From contig CAZUXY010000011.1 in assembly GCA_964624235.1 (NCBI GenBank), forward strand, positions 19,993 to 83,992: a stretch of DNA of 64,000 nucleotides, given 5' to 3'. Of this stretch, positions 1 to 8,819 are shown piece after piece (within the stretch, counting starts at the first letter, position 1; each line of letters opens with the position of its first letter). The DNA comes from CAZUXY01 sp964624235. Its GTDB lineage: Bacteria > Spirochaetota > UBA4802 > UBA5368. Both the position numbers and the translations under genes were made by a program. The notes below the pieces were generated by a model. That model saw only the letters and a list, made by a program, of their open reading frames with translations. It was not told where the DNA came from and searched no databases.

Positions 1-1428
1 ACCAGGACTTTATACGGCCACCTGGACGGCTTTGCCCCCCTCATCCTTGAAAACACGGCGGTAAAAGACAATGCTGAAAACATCCTTAATCGCAGGGATT
101 TCAGGGTTGAACTCGCCGATAAAGTTCTGCCCGTGCGCAAGGGCTCCATCATAGGGTTTTCGGGCGACAGCGGTATAGGCCGCGAGCACTTTCATTTTGA
201 ACTGAGGGATGAAAACAACGCAAACCTGAATCCGCTCACCCATGGAATGAAGGTAGCCGACCGGCAGGCACCTGTATTCACAGGACTATATCTCTTCCCG
301 ATGGATTGCAGGGGCGTTGTCAACGGTTCTCCCGGGGAGACGTATTTGAAGATTGTGCCGGTTAAAGGCCGTCCGGGATTCTATACGCCGGGTACCGGGA
401 TGAAACCGGTCGTATCGGGTAAAGTCGGCATTAAAGTAAAAGTACATGATTATACCGGCTATACGCGCCGTGTGGCCGTCTACCGGATCGAGGCACGGCT
501 CAACGGGGGAAAAATATACTCAGCCCGGTTCGACCGGATGCCGCGTGCAGAGATTACCCGCATGGGTCTCTATTATGATCTGGAGCGCACAAGCTCCGCT
601 TCATATACGCATAACCTGTTTCTACGCGACACCGGTGAAGGAATCATCGATACCGACGTGATGGGCAATTCCTTTACGGTTACGGTCATAGCGGGTGATG
701 CCGCCGGCAACACGTCCACACTGACGCTGAACCTCAACAAGGGCGCACCTCTTTCGGCCCCTTCCTGTGATTACATGCCGAACTTGAAACCCGGCCGTAC
801 GCTCACGCTGAAAAGCAGCGACCGAAAATGCACATTGTTTTTTGAAAAAACCTCCGCTTACTATGATGAAATGATCGGTCTTTCGGAATTCCCCGGCATC
901 GGGATTGCGGTACCGGGACTTTCGGTTAAAAGCCGTCTTTACATCGCCGCGCCTGGTCACCTCTGTATACGCACACCTGCCGAAGTTTCCCTTGATTACC
1001 GTGGAGAGGACCGCGACAGGGTCGGGCTCTATTTGTTCAATCCGCGAAACAACCTGTTCTATTTCGTATCCAACAGTTATGATGTGTTCCGTAAATGTTT
1101 TACCGCAAAAACCCACCGTATGGGGGGCTACTTTCTCGTGAGAGACGATGCGGCCCCGACGATACGTTTCAGGCCGCCTAAACGGCCCCGTGCGGGATAT
1201 CGTTTTCGCTTCATGGTCTCAGATACAGGTTCCGGCATCAATCTGGAGAAAACGGAACTGACGGTGGATGAAAAGACGGTGCACTGGGACTACGATCCTG
1301 ATTACGGATACATCGAGATATTGCCGCACAGCGATATCTGGCGGAAGGGCAGTCATCAGATACGTCTGCAAATTGAAGACCTTGCAGGCAATAAATCCCG
1401 TACGGTGACCCATACTTATACGATATGA
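1..1428 (+). CDS. M23 family metallopeptidase, C-terminal part (5' truncated)
   Basis: The reading frame is open from base 1, so the gene begins outside the window; the first ATG at 133 is internal. The first ~60 visible residues are the end of a peptidase M23 (LytM) domain: YGHLDG, then VRKGSIIGFSGDSG and the zinc-site motif HFHFELRD. M23 enzymes cut peptidoglycan cross-links in the periplasm. About 400 residues follow, rich in beta-strand pattern with phrases such as VSDTGSGI and DLAGNKS that resemble Ig-like repeats of surface proteins. Their role is unknown. The stop overlaps the next gene start by 4 bases (ATGA), so the two are probably translated together. The upstream His/Asp zinc ligands are outside the window, so activity cannot be judged. 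Confidence 0.82.
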   Translation, partial: TRTLYGHLDGFAPLILENTAVKDNAENILNRRDFRVELADKVLPVRKGSIIGFSGDSGIGREHFHFELRDENNANLNPLTHGMKVADRQAPVFTGLYLFPMDCRGVVNGSPGETYLKIVPVKGRPGFYTPGTGMKPVVSGKVGIKVKVHDYTGYTRRVAVYRIEARLNGGKIYSARFDRMPRAEITRMGLYYDLERTSSASYTHNLFLRDTGEGIIDTDVMGNSFTVTVIAGDAAGNTSTLTLNLNKGAPLSAPSCDYMPNLKPGRTLTLKSSDRKCTLFFEKTSAYYDEMIGLSEFPGIGIAVPGLSVKSRLYIAAPGHLCIRTPAEVSLDYRGEDRDRVGLYLFNPRNNLFYFVSNSYDVFRKCFTAKTHRMGGYFLVRDDAAPTIRFRPPKRPRAGYRFRFMVSDTGSGINLEKTELTVDEKTVHWDYDPDYGYIEILPHSDIWRKGSHQIRLQIEDLAGNKSRTVTHTYTI

Positions 1429-2453
1429 TAACGAACCGTTATTTGAACGGCGATCCGTTCCCGTGGCTGCTAGAAGAGAAGGACCAGGAGGTCCGTTATC
1501 TGACCCTCAGGGACATGGCGGCTGAAGAAAGGGGGCCTGATGACGCGGAAAAGGCCCGGGCATCGATATACCGGTCTCCGCGCGTCGGCGCGATACTGGG
1601 TTCCGCCGCGGGTGGGGTGCTCGGCGATACGCGGCATTTCGACCTGCTGTACCGGGGAACCATGTGGTATTTTGCCGAGGCCGTAACCAGGGGGCTCGAT
1701 AAACGGGACCCGCTGATCGCCTCCACCGCCGGGTTTCTCTGTTCTAAATGCCGTACGGAGACGGGTGGCTTTATCATGAACTGGAAACCCCCGCTGGCGG
1801 TGGCCTGTCGTACGGGCGACATGGTGCGGTACCTGATAGAAGCGGGATTCGACGACGAGAATGTTGATCGCGGCATCGATTGGATTGTACGTCATCAGCG
1901 CCATGACGGGGGATGGCTGCATTGTCCTCTCGCGGGATCCATGGATATGGCAGCATTATTGCTCTTAAGAAAAGCCGGCGGGGGTCTCTACAGGGAGGAA
2001 GATACCTCTGTTCCCAGTTGTATCTACGCGACGGCGGCATGCCTGAGGGCTCTGACCGCACGCGAGGGAACGAGAAAAATGATGAACAGTGAAGTCGGCA
2101 AAGCGGCGGATTTTTTTCTGCGCGGTAACATGTTCATCGACGGCGATAAGGGGAAAATACCCCTCTGTGACGCCGCGCGACGTGTACACGTGACCGAACT
2201 GGGATACCCGGTACTGTCGCAGTACGATGTGCTCTACGGACTGCTGGCGGTGGCCGAAGCCGGATTCTTAAAGGACCCCAGGACTGGTGAGTCTTTTAAC
2301 GCGATAATTGAAAAACAGAATCCTGACGGCAGCTGGAACCTGGAAAACATTTCCGCGGGGATGCTTTTTGCGGGGAAGAAAAACCCTCATCGGGGTAAAA
2401 GGAACAAATGGGTGACTTTGAACGCGTTGCGTCTGATGCAGGTATCCGAATGA
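1425..2453 (+). CDS. Terpenoid-cyclase/prenyltransferase-fold protein
   Basis: 342 residues starting at the ATG that overlaps the stop of the M23 gene. The sequence has alpha/alpha-toroid repeats of the squalene-cyclase/prenyltransferase type: ETGGFIMNW, WIVRHQRHDGGW and IIEKQNPDGSWNLE each carry the G-x-W/G-G-W signature. The opening PFPWLLEEKDQEVRYLTLRDM pattern is common in bacterial proteins of this fold that are of unknown function and sometimes misnamed as nitrogen-fixation proteins. No DxDD or other cyclase catalytic motif is visible, so I do not assign an enzyme activity. No signal peptide is seen, so it is probably cytoplasmic. Confidence 0.7.
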   Translation: MITNRYLNGDPFPWLLEEKDQEVRYLTLRDMAAEERGPDDAEKARASIYRSPRVGAILGSAAGGVLGDTRHFDLLYRGTMWYFAEAVTRGLDKRDPLIASTAGFLCSKCRTETGGFIMNWKPPLAVACRTGDMVRYLIEAGFDDENVDRGIDWIVRHQRHDGGWLHCPLAGSMDMAALLLLRKAGGGLYREEDTSVPSCIYATAACLRALTAREGTRKMMNSEVGKAADFFLRGNMFIDGDKGKIPLCDAARRVHVTELGYPVLSQYDVLYGLLAVAEAGFLKDPRTGESFNAIIEKQNPDGSWNLENISAGMLFAGKKNPHRGKRNKWVTLNALRLMQVSE

Positions 2454-2473
2454 AGGTTTGTGAATGCTGATTG

Positions 2474-3271
2474 CTAGTTGGAAAAGGCATATCCAGCGGT
2501 GATGATACAGCTTACAGTATCCAGGGTGCCCGAGGTGCCGCCGTTGAGGTACTTCTTTGAGGTGTCCTGGGGGTTGACCAGATCGATGGGTTTGCCCAGC
2601 TTCACCGGTATGCGGCACCAGTCGGCCCCGATTGAAATGAACAGCCCTTTGGAAAAATAGAAGGTAAAATTCAGTTCGGCGCCGTAGGAAAAGGTAGTGA
2701 AGGTGCGCTCGTTGCTGCCGGTCATTTTAGTCCCGGCCGGGTCATTTTCAGGCTCTCGTAAAATCCTTTTGCCCACCGGGGCCGCCTTGAAGGTGCATAT
2801 CGCGTATCCGATCTGGGGTACGAGGACGATATCCCACCGTTTCCTGGTGGTCAGGTGTAACGCGGGTCCCAGGTAAAATGAATAGTCCGAGTACCAGGTG
2901 CCGGTCCAGTTCTGGTAATCGGGCCCGAAATTCGAGCGTTGAATGATGATCGTTCTTTTGAATTTTATTCGTCCACCGAGGTGGTCGATGGGCATATATT
3001 CATAGAGAAGGCCGAAACTGAAAGCAAGATGGGTGACTTCCAGCAGCTTGTATATCCCGCTTGAGAAATAATATATCGATTCATCAACGAATTCCTGTTC
3101 GGCGTCGACAATGTTGCCCATAGGCAGGCCGAAAGAAACATACACGCCGAGCAGCATCTGCCCCCGGTGCGCCCCCTCGGGCGGTTTGTCCAGTTCGGCG
3201 AAATCGGTCTGGGCATACACCCCGGAGGAAAGAAGCAGTATAAGAATTACCGCCAGCGCCCTGCCGGTCAT
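2474..3271 (-). CDS. Putative outer-membrane beta-barrel protein
   Basis: 265 residues with a clear Sec signal peptide (MTGRALAVILILLLSSGVYA followed by Q). The mature part has alternating aromatic/polar strands (SFYLGPALHLTTRKRW, GAELNFTFYFSKGLFISIGADW) and ends in an aromatic-containing strand, AGYAFSN, as in outer-membrane barrels. The start overlaps the stop of the upstream lipoprotein gene by 4 bases (ATGA on the minus strand), so they form a two-gene unit. The function is unknown; a porin-like or structural envelope role is inference. Confidence 0.65.
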   Translation of the reverse strand: MTGRALAVILILLLSSGVYAQTDFAELDKPPEGAHRGQMLLGVYVSFGLPMGNIVDAEQEFVDESIYYFSSGIYKLLEVTHLAFSFGLLYEYMPIDHLGGRIKFKRTIIIQRSNFGPDYQNWTGTWYSDYSFYLGPALHLTTRKRWDIVLVPQIGYAICTFKAAPVGKRILREPENDPAGTKMTGSNERTFTTFSYGAELNFTFYFSKGLFISIGADWCRIPVKLGKPIDLVNPQDTSKKYLNGGTSGTLDTVSCIITAGYAFSN

Positions 3272-3906
3272 TTCAGCTGTTTTTCCTGCTCGATTCTTTC
3301 TATCGCAAGAAGCACGTTATGCACTATCTGTTTTGCCAGGTCGTCGTAACGGGAGCTCTGGATCAGTATTTCCCTGCGCCCCCAGATGATAGTTCCGCTG
3401 CAGCAGTATTTAAGCTGGTAGCCGGTGGTCCATGCGGGGCCCGGTTCTTTTCTCACGGTAAAAAGCAGGTCGCCCGTTTCAACGCTGAGCGCCTTAAGCG
3501 AAAAGGTGTCCACCAGGTTGGGGATATCGCGATTTTTTTTCTCTTCAATAAGTCGCAAAGCGCTGCCCCTGCCGAGAATGATCACGTCCGCTCCTAGGAG
3601 CTTCCCGATTTTTACCACCTGTGACTCGTCAAGCAGACCCGACATGGAAAGACGCTGTTCCTTTAATATGCGCTCGATCGCTTCGCGTTCAACGATCTCG
3701 ACCTTTCCGGTCTTGAAAAACTGATGGATTATGGCGTCGGAAAACTCGTCCCCCCAGCCGGCTCCCTTGATATCAAAAGGGAACACAGCGATCTTTTTCA
3801 TTTTTTTGCTGACATCGACCTTTTTGGAAATCACGACATCAATTGTGGTGCATCCGGTGTACAAGAATGCGCATATGGCAAACGCGATCAGAAAGAGCCG
3901 TTTCAT
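3268..3906 (-). CDS. Lipoprotein with CsgG/PEGA-type sensor-like domain
   Basis: The start at 3906 is preferred over an upstream in-frame start because it follows a strong GGAGGAT site and gives a lipoprotein signal peptide (MKRLFLIAFAICAFLYTGC, lipobox YTGC). The 212-residue product contains KIAVFPFDIKG, KVEIVEREAIERILKEQ and LGADVIILGRGSA. This is the typical order of CsgG-like envelope lipoproteins, where a penicillin-binding-protein-activator-like fold precedes a G-A-D-x-I/V core. In curli systems such proteins form export pores, but no curli genes are here and length is short, so the role is open. It is the first gene of a pair with the outer-membrane protein. Confidence 0.7.
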   Translation of the reverse strand: MKRLFLIAFAICAFLYTGCTTIDVVISKKVDVSKKMKKIAVFPFDIKGAGWGDEFSDAIIHQFFKTGKVEIVEREAIERILKEQRLSMSGLLDESQVVKIGKLLGADVIILGRGSALRLIEEKKNRDIPNLVDTFSLKALSVETGDLLFTVRKEPGPAWTTGYQLKYCCSGTIIWGRREILIQSSRYDDLAKQIVHNVLLAIERIEQEKQLK

Positions 3907-4200
3907 AAATATCCTCCAAACCTTAATTGCAGATCGGCACGATTTTCTCCCATTATAAAAACGCGGGATGATAAATGCTTTCGAATGAAGTACTGTGACT
4001 ATATAAGAGCGTTTCACCGATGTCAATATAAATTGTCGGCTGTGCCGGTACCAGGCTTTCAATCAATTTTTAGTATATCAAAAGCAGCTTCCTGTTAGTG
4101 AAATATCGTTGATTTATCCATGCCCGGCTGTATTTTTAGTAAGTTTGAATGAAACAAGGACCATGATGAATCGATTGCATGTACTTACACGGGAATTAAT

Positions 4201-5358
4201 ATGAAGATTCTGATTATCAACTACGAATATCCTCCGCTTGGGGGTGGCGGAGGGGTCGCCACCCATGACCTTGCGCTGGAATGGGTCAGGCACGGTGAAG
4301 TCCATGTGCTGACATCATGGTTCAAAGGGCTTCCTTTTTACGAAGAGGTCAACAACATCAGGATATTCCGGGTGAGGATCCTCTTCAGGAAATCCAGGGA
4401 CGTCGCCAGTTTTCTTTCGATGCTTTCATACCTGCCTTTTGGTTTTATCAAGGGACTCGCGCTGTGCATGAAACACCGCTACGACGTTATCAACACGCAT
4501 TTCGCGGTTCCGTCGGGTCCGCTGGGGTATGTGCTGGGAAAGCTCTTTCGTATTCCCAACGTACTGTCGCTCCATGGTGCGGATATCTATGATCCAAGCA
4601 GGAAGATATCACCGCACCGGCACTGGTTTTTTAAAAGGGCCGTTAACTTCATATTAAACCGGGCCGACAGCGTAGTGGCCCAGTCCAGCAACACACGGGA
4701 CAACGCCGTTAAGTATTTCAACCCCCGAAAGGAGGTCGGTATCATCCCACTGGCGTTTCACCCGCCGGTTTTAGGGAAAGTCACCCGCCAAGAGCTTTCT
4801 TTAAAAAATGAGGACTTCCTGCTTATCACCATTGGGCGACTGATAAAACGGAAAGCCATTGATGTAATGATTGCCGCTCTGGGAAGTATCAGGGACGAAA
4901 AGGTCAAGCTCCTTATCGCGGGGGACGGCCCCGAGAAAGAGTATCTGGCCGCACAGGCAAGGGAACTGGGTATTGAGAAAAGAATCATTTTTCTGGGATA
5001 TGTGACCGATGAGGAAAAATATCGTTATATTTCACAGTCCGATGTATTTATTTCCACATCGCTGCACGAAGGGTTCGGTATAGTTTTTATGGAGTCCATG
5101 TTCTGCGGATTACCCATCATTTGCACGAACTACGGGGGACAGACTGATTTTCTCGTCCACGAGGAAAACGCGCTGCTTATGGATGTGGGGAATGTGGCAC
5201 AATGTGCCGAGCATGTACGCCGCTTCATGAAAGACAGGCGGTTGTATCGATACTGTGCCGTCAACAACCGTAAAAAGGTCCGGGAATTTTATGCGGAATC
5301 TGTCGCCTGCCGGTACCTGGATCTGTTCCGTGAACTGCGCGCTTCTGACGGAGAATAA
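4201..5358 (+). CDS. Glycosyltransferase family 4 (GT-B fold)
   Basis: 385 residues. The N-terminal MKILIINYEYPPLGGGGGVATHDLA is the glycine-rich acceptor-side loop of GT4 enzymes. The C-terminal half has LITIGRLIKRKAID, AGDGPEKEYL and the E-x7-E nucleotide-sugar motif in HEGFGIVFMESMFCGLP. It probably transfers a sugar from a nucleotide donor to a lipid or polysaccharide acceptor on the cytoplasmic face of the membrane; the substrate cannot be read. No polysaccharide cluster is adjacent, which makes the pathway uncertain. A regulator begins at once downstream. Confidence 0.85.
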   Translation: MKILIINYEYPPLGGGGGVATHDLALEWVRHGEVHVLTSWFKGLPFYEEVNNIRIFRVRILFRKSRDVASFLSMLSYLPFGFIKGLALCMKHRYDVINTHFAVPSGPLGYVLGKLFRIPNVLSLHGADIYDPSRKISPHRHWFFKRAVNFILNRADSVVAQSSNTRDNAVKYFNPRKEVGIIPLAFHPPVLGKVTRQELSLKNEDFLLITIGRLIKRKAIDVMIAALGSIRDEKVKLLIAGDGPEKEYLAAQARELGIEKRIIFLGYVTDEEKYRYISQSDVFISTSLHEGFGIVFMESMFCGLPIICTNYGGQTDFLVHEENALLMDVGNVAQCAEHVRRFMKDRRLYRYCAVNNRKKVREFYAESVACRYLDLFRELRASDGE

Positions 5359-5359
5359 C

Positions 5360-6016
5360 TTGGAAATCATTATTGGCCTTCTATCAAGCAACAACGAGCT
5401 GATAAATGATTTTACCGGCAACCTCGACTATCTCACCATAAAGACCTACAAAAATGTGGATTCAATCCGTGGTGATGAGTTCAGCCTCATGGCCGCAGAC
5501 GCGGATTTCTTTGAATCCCCGGACATGATACAATTCTACCTTTCAAAAATAAGGAAAAAGCTCCAGGGAACCCCGGTGATGCTGATCTTGCGGGTGAGTC
5601 ATCTTGAACACCTTAACCTGGAATGGTTCTTCGACGAGTTCGTCCTTTTCCCCTTCAGAAAGGGGGAATTGAAAACCAGGATAAAACGTCTGTTATGGGA
5701 CAGGAACCTCACGGAGGATGAAAACATCATGTCCATAGGAAACCTCAAAATAAACCTGTCCGAGTACTCTGTCTACATGAACAATCAGAAGCTGGATTTT
5801 ACCTATAAGGAGTTCGAACTCCTGCGGTTGCTGGCGCAAAACCGCGGTGTGGTTTTTACACGCAAGGATCTGCTCAGTAAAATCTGGGGCATAGAGTATA
5901 TCGGAGGTACGCGCACGGTGGACGTGCATATTCGAAGGCTCCGTGGAAAACTGGGTGATGAATTCAATACCATAATAGAGACCGTGCGTAACGTAGGCTA
6001 CCGTTGCATAGCATAG
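5360..6016 (+). CDS. Atypical OmpR/PhoB-type winged-helix regulator
   Basis: I place the start at TTG 5360, one base after the glycosyltransferase stop, with GACGGAG upstream. The only in-frame ATG (5255) would overlap the upstream gene by ~100 bases. The ~218-residue product has an N-terminal receiver-like region and a C-terminal winged helix (FTYKEFELLRLLAQNRG, TRKDLLSKIWG, TRTVDVHIRRLRGKL, ETVRNVGYR), which is the OmpR/PhoB DNA-binding domain. The receiver half is divergent. The usual KPF near its end reads FPF, so the conserved Lys is missing, and the phospho-acceptor Asp is not clear. No histidine kinase is next to it. It may work without phosphorylation. Confidence 0.75.
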   Translation: MEIIIGLLSSNNELINDFTGNLDYLTIKTYKNVDSIRGDEFSLMAADADFFESPDMIQFYLSKIRKKLQGTPVMLILRVSHLEHLNLEWFFDEFVLFPFRKGELKTRIKRLLWDRNLTEDENIMSIGNLKINLSEYSVYMNNQKLDFTYKEFELLRLLAQNRGVVFTRKDLLSKIWGIEYIGGTRTVDVHIRRLRGKLGDEFNTIIETVRNVGYRCIA

Positions 6017-6255
6017 ACGGGCATTCAACACCGGTGACCATCAGATCGTATCGGGAAAATTACTTGCTATTTCAAACGTATTCCCAATACTGTCATGGAT
6101 TTTTTCATGACTTTGAATGATCATTACCGTACCACTGAAGAAAGCAAACGGATGATTCGGAGCGCGATACACACACCTGCGCCATCTCCGGCGCGGCATC
6201 GAGTACGCAACACTGTACCGTATGAATATACAACAGCTCTGTAGCGAGGACTTGT

Positions 6256-6735
6256 ATGAGTAAGGAAAAGAAGATCGAAAAGATACTGGAATCGGCCCTT
6301 TCCGATGACCTGCGTGATTATGAAGTACTGCTTAAAACTATGAAAAAAAGGATGCCGTTCTTCGGAGGCACCAGAAGGATCGCGGCGGCACTACTGAAGG
6401 AATCCCTGGGTGATATATCAAAACTCGAGGTGGATTATCTTTTCAGAAAAGAGCCGGCGGGTAAAATAGTATTCGAGGATGTTAAAAACGGACGTGTGCG
6501 GCTCTTCATCAATATCGGCAAAAACCACGGCATATCCCCCGGCGACCTTATTCGTGAGATCGTCAAGCGTTCGGGTATCGACGGCAAACAGATAGGGAAA
6601 ATTGATATTCATTCAACCTATTCATTTTTTGAAATGCCCGAACAGTACGCTGAACTGGTGATGGTCTCCTTCGATGATGTCCGTATTAAGGGCATTTCCG
6701 TCGTTGTAGAGCCTGCCAAAAAAAAGAAAAAATAA
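6256..6735 (+). CDS. Stand-alone DbpA-type RNA-binding domain protein
   Basis: 159 residues. The C-terminal ~75 (VRLFINIGKNHGISPGDLIREI, GKIDIHSTYSFFEMP, then a VVVEP end) match the DbpA/CsdA RNA-binding domain that normally sits at the end of DEAD-box helicases. It forms a small RRM-like fold that binds structured rRNA. The N-terminal part (LLKTMKKR, RRIAAALLKESLG) resembles the linker helix that precedes this domain in helicases. No helicase core is present, so the protein is a detached RNA-binding module. The tail is AKKKKK. The partner and RNA target are unknown. Confidence 0.75.
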   Translation: MSKEKKIEKILESALSDDLRDYEVLLKTMKKRMPFFGGTRRIAAALLKESLGDISKLEVDYLFRKEPAGKIVFEDVKNGRVRLFINIGKNHGISPGDLIREIVKRSGIDGKQIGKIDIHSTYSFFEMPEQYAELVMVSFDDVRIKGISVVVEPAKKKKK

Positions 6736-6756
6736 CGAAGCCTGCAACATGGGATT

Positions 6757-7593
6757 ATGGCATCCCCTATTCTGATATGTCCGGTATGTTCCGCATCCAG
6801 ACCAAAACGGATTTCCCACGAGGGTGACCGTTTCTACCGCTGTTCACAATGTGACATTGTATTCAATACCGAACACCGGAGTCTGGAGTACGATAACGGC
6901 TATTTTCTGGACGATTATCGTAAACAGTACGGCAAGAGTTACGAGGAGGACGGCGATTCCATTCGCGTCCTGTCCCATCGTCGGCTGCGGTATCTGTTCC
7001 GGTACTGGACTCCTCCGGTCCCTCTGGAAAAAGTGAGGTTGCTGGACATCGGATGTGCGCTGGGTTTTTTTCTCGACGCTTCCCGCGGTTATGGGATCGG
7101 GCATGTGGAAGGGATAGAAATATCCGAATTCGCGGCGCGTTACTGCAGGGAGCGTTTTAATATTCCGGTTGCCACAGGGTCTTTCCATGATATCGAAGTC
7201 ACCGGTTCCTATCATATCATCACCGCATGGTATTTTTTGGAACACTCACCCGACACTATGAAGACCCTCAAAAAGATTCATTCTCTGCTCGTGCCGGGCG
7301 GGGTATTCGCTTTTTCCGCTCCCTCGGTTTACGGCCCTCTTTTTATCTTCAACCGGGATGAATGGGAGCACAGACATCCGGAAGATCATAGAGTCGATTT
7401 CTCACCGCGTTCGGTGAAAAAAGTAATGAAGTATTCAGGATTCAAAAAAACTCGGTTGAAACCCGGCGGCATACATCCGGAACGGGTATTGCCGCGGGAA
7501 TCACTGTTCTTCCCCCTGTTCCGGCTTTTGTATTCCAGGTTTTCACGGTGGACGGGATTTTCCGATACCATCGAGGTTTTTGTGCAAAAATAA
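6757..7593 (+). CDS. Class I SAM-dependent methyltransferase with zinc-ribbon N-terminus
   Basis: 278 residues. It opens with a four-cysteine ribbon (CPVCSAS...YRCSQC), followed by a Rossmann methyltransferase: motif I VRLLDIGCALGFFLDAS, then VEGIEISEFAARYCRERF and an ITAWYFLEHSPD motif. The later LVPGGVFAFSAPS and DEWEHRHPEDHRVDFS fit the UbiE/COQ5-like or sugar-modifying methyltransferases often found with glycan genes. It could modify a sugar or lipid head group, perhaps working with the nearby glycosyltransferase, but this is inference. The ribosome site is weak. Confidence 0.75.
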   Translation: MASPILICPVCSASRPKRISHEGDRFYRCSQCDIVFNTEHRSLEYDNGYFLDDYRKQYGKSYEEDGDSIRVLSHRRLRYLFRYWTPPVPLEKVRLLDIGCALGFFLDASRGYGIGHVEGIEISEFAARYCRERFNIPVATGSFHDIEVTGSYHIITAWYFLEHSPDTMKTLKKIHSLLVPGGVFAFSAPSVYGPLFIFNRDEWEHRHPEDHRVDFSPRSVKKVMKYSGFKKTRLKPGGIHPERVLPRESLFFPLFRLLYSRFSRWTGFSDTIEVFVQK

Positions 7594-7634
7594 GTGGACT
7601 TTACACCTGCCAGTGATATTATTTAAAATAACAA

Positions 7635-7662
7635 TTGACAATAAAAGCTTGTATTTTAGCAT
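7635..7662 (+). promoter_or_regulatory. Candidate sigma70-type promoter for the rpmH operon
   Basis: TTGACA at 7635-7640, a 16-base spacer and TAGCAT at 7657-7662. It lies in the 288-base gap after the methyltransferase and leaves a leader of ~210 bases before rpmH. No DnaA boxes are seen in this gap, although rpmH lies next to the origin in many bacteria. Confidence 0.45.
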
Positions 7663-7881
7663 TCCCCTCTTTAGTCTGGAATCCAAAGAGTAAACAGGCG
7701 GAGAAAACGTTTTAAATCCTAAGTCGATAAATCACAATGTGGCGGTACAGTACTCCTTCAGATAGCTTTAAAACGTAACAAATTATCAAGAAAAACAACT
7801 GAACCAACAGATGGATTGAAAGACCATTTTTGGCCAGGTAATGATTATCTATTTCCTATGTTTATATAACGAGGTGATACA

Positions 7882-8040
7882 ATGAAACAAACATTTCAAC
7901 CAAGCCGGATTAAACGATACAGAAAACACGGCTTCAAGGCGCGTATGAGTACACCCGAAGGCAGAGAAGTTATTAAAAGGAGAAGGGCTAAGGGACGTCA
8001 GAAACTGACCGTTTCAGACGAAAAGAGGCTTCCTAAATAA
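7882..8040 (+). CDS. rpmH: 50S ribosomal protein L34
   Basis: A 52-codon gene read directly from the sequence: MKQTFQPSRIKRYRKHGFKA and further on RAKGRQKLTV, the standard L34 pattern. A GAGGTGAT site lies 5 bases before the ATG. L34 is a highly basic component of the large ribosomal subunit. The family is usually 44-47 residues; this one carries a slightly longer tail (SDEKRLPK). It is followed 13 bases later by rnpA, the near-universal bacterial arrangement. Confidence 0.96.
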   Translation: MKQTFQPSRIKRYRKHGFKARMSTPEGREVIKRRRAKGRQKLTVSDEKRLPK

Positions 8041-8053
8041 AGCTGATTGATGC

Positions 8054-8434
8054 GTGAAGAAGTGTTATTGTTTAAAGGGATCAGAACGGTTCAGAGAGGT
8101 TTATAACAGAGGCAGAAGGTATTCTAAAGAGGGAATTCAGTTGATAGTGTTGAAAAGTAAATGCGGGAAACGATCAGAAGGTACCATTAATAACCCTGCC
8201 ACTAATAATGATATTAAAATCGGAATCTCTATAAACCGTAAGTACGGGAACGCTGTAGTGAGAAACAGGGCGAAAAGGCAACTCAGGGCGATATGCAGCG
8301 AACTACTCCCTGGAATGGAAGAGGGTTTTTATATAATAATTAGACCGATGGATGATTTCAAGAACATGGAATTTTATCGTTCAAAAACCACGGTCCGTAG
8401 TCTATTATACCAGGCAGGGGTCTTGAAACGATGA
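8054..8434 (+). CDS. rnpA: Ribonuclease P protein component
   Basis: 126 residues from a GTG start. The RNase P protein signature is clear: LKGSERFREVYNRGRRYS, IGISINRKYGNAVVRNRAKRQLRAI with the RNR motif, and an IIIRP strand. It binds the catalytic RNA and helps to cleave the 5' leader of pre-tRNAs. A lysine/asparagine-rich insert lies before the GISINRK strand. The stop overlaps the yidD start (ATGA), indicating translational coupling. Confidence 0.95.
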   Translation: MKKCYCLKGSERFREVYNRGRRYSKEGIQLIVLKSKCGKRSEGTINNPATNNDIKIGISINRKYGNAVVRNRAKRQLRAICSELLPGMEEGFYIIIRPMDDFKNMEFYRSKTTVRSLLYQAGVLKR

Positions 8435-8658
8435 GATTTCCCAATCCGATTGTAAGTTTATTGGTCCTGCTTGTCAGGTGTTATAAACTTTTCGTGTCAC
8501 CCTGGGTACCCGCTTCCTGCAGATACTACCCGACCTGTTCTGAATATACCATACAGGCATTACGTCGTCACGGACCGGTTAAAGGCCTTTTCCTCTCGAT
8601 AGGAAGACTCATGCGCTGCAATCCTTTTAGCAGCGGGGGATATGATCCTGTCCCATAG
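8431..8658 (+). CDS. yidD: Membrane protein insertion efficiency factor YidD
   Basis: 75 residues with the YidD signature: LLVRCYKLFVSPWVPASCRYYPTCSEY, then ALRRHG, GLFLSIGRLMRCNPF and GGYDPVP. The three conserved cysteines are present. It is thought to help YidC-dependent insertion of membrane proteins at the inner membrane. It sits between rnpA and yidC as in most bacteria. Confidence 0.95.
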   Translation: MRFPNPIVSLLVLLVRCYKLFVSPWVPASCRYYPTCSEYTIQALRRHGPVKGLFLSIGRLMRCNPFSSGGYDPVP

Positions 8659-8819
8659 GTGATACCTCTCCGGGCCGCTTGTCACCAGGTTTACCACCCT
8701 TTTAACACTACTTCACCACCGGGAGATGGTTGAAACGTTTTCACCATCGCTGTTCCAGTTTTTACCGTTGGGTAAACCATCGGGAAGAAAGTAAATTCGC
8801 AGATATTAAGGATGATCAC

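Noticed and set aside
7594..7881. Possible replication origin upstream of rpmH
   Set aside because: No TTATNCACA boxes and no dnaA or dnaN nearby.
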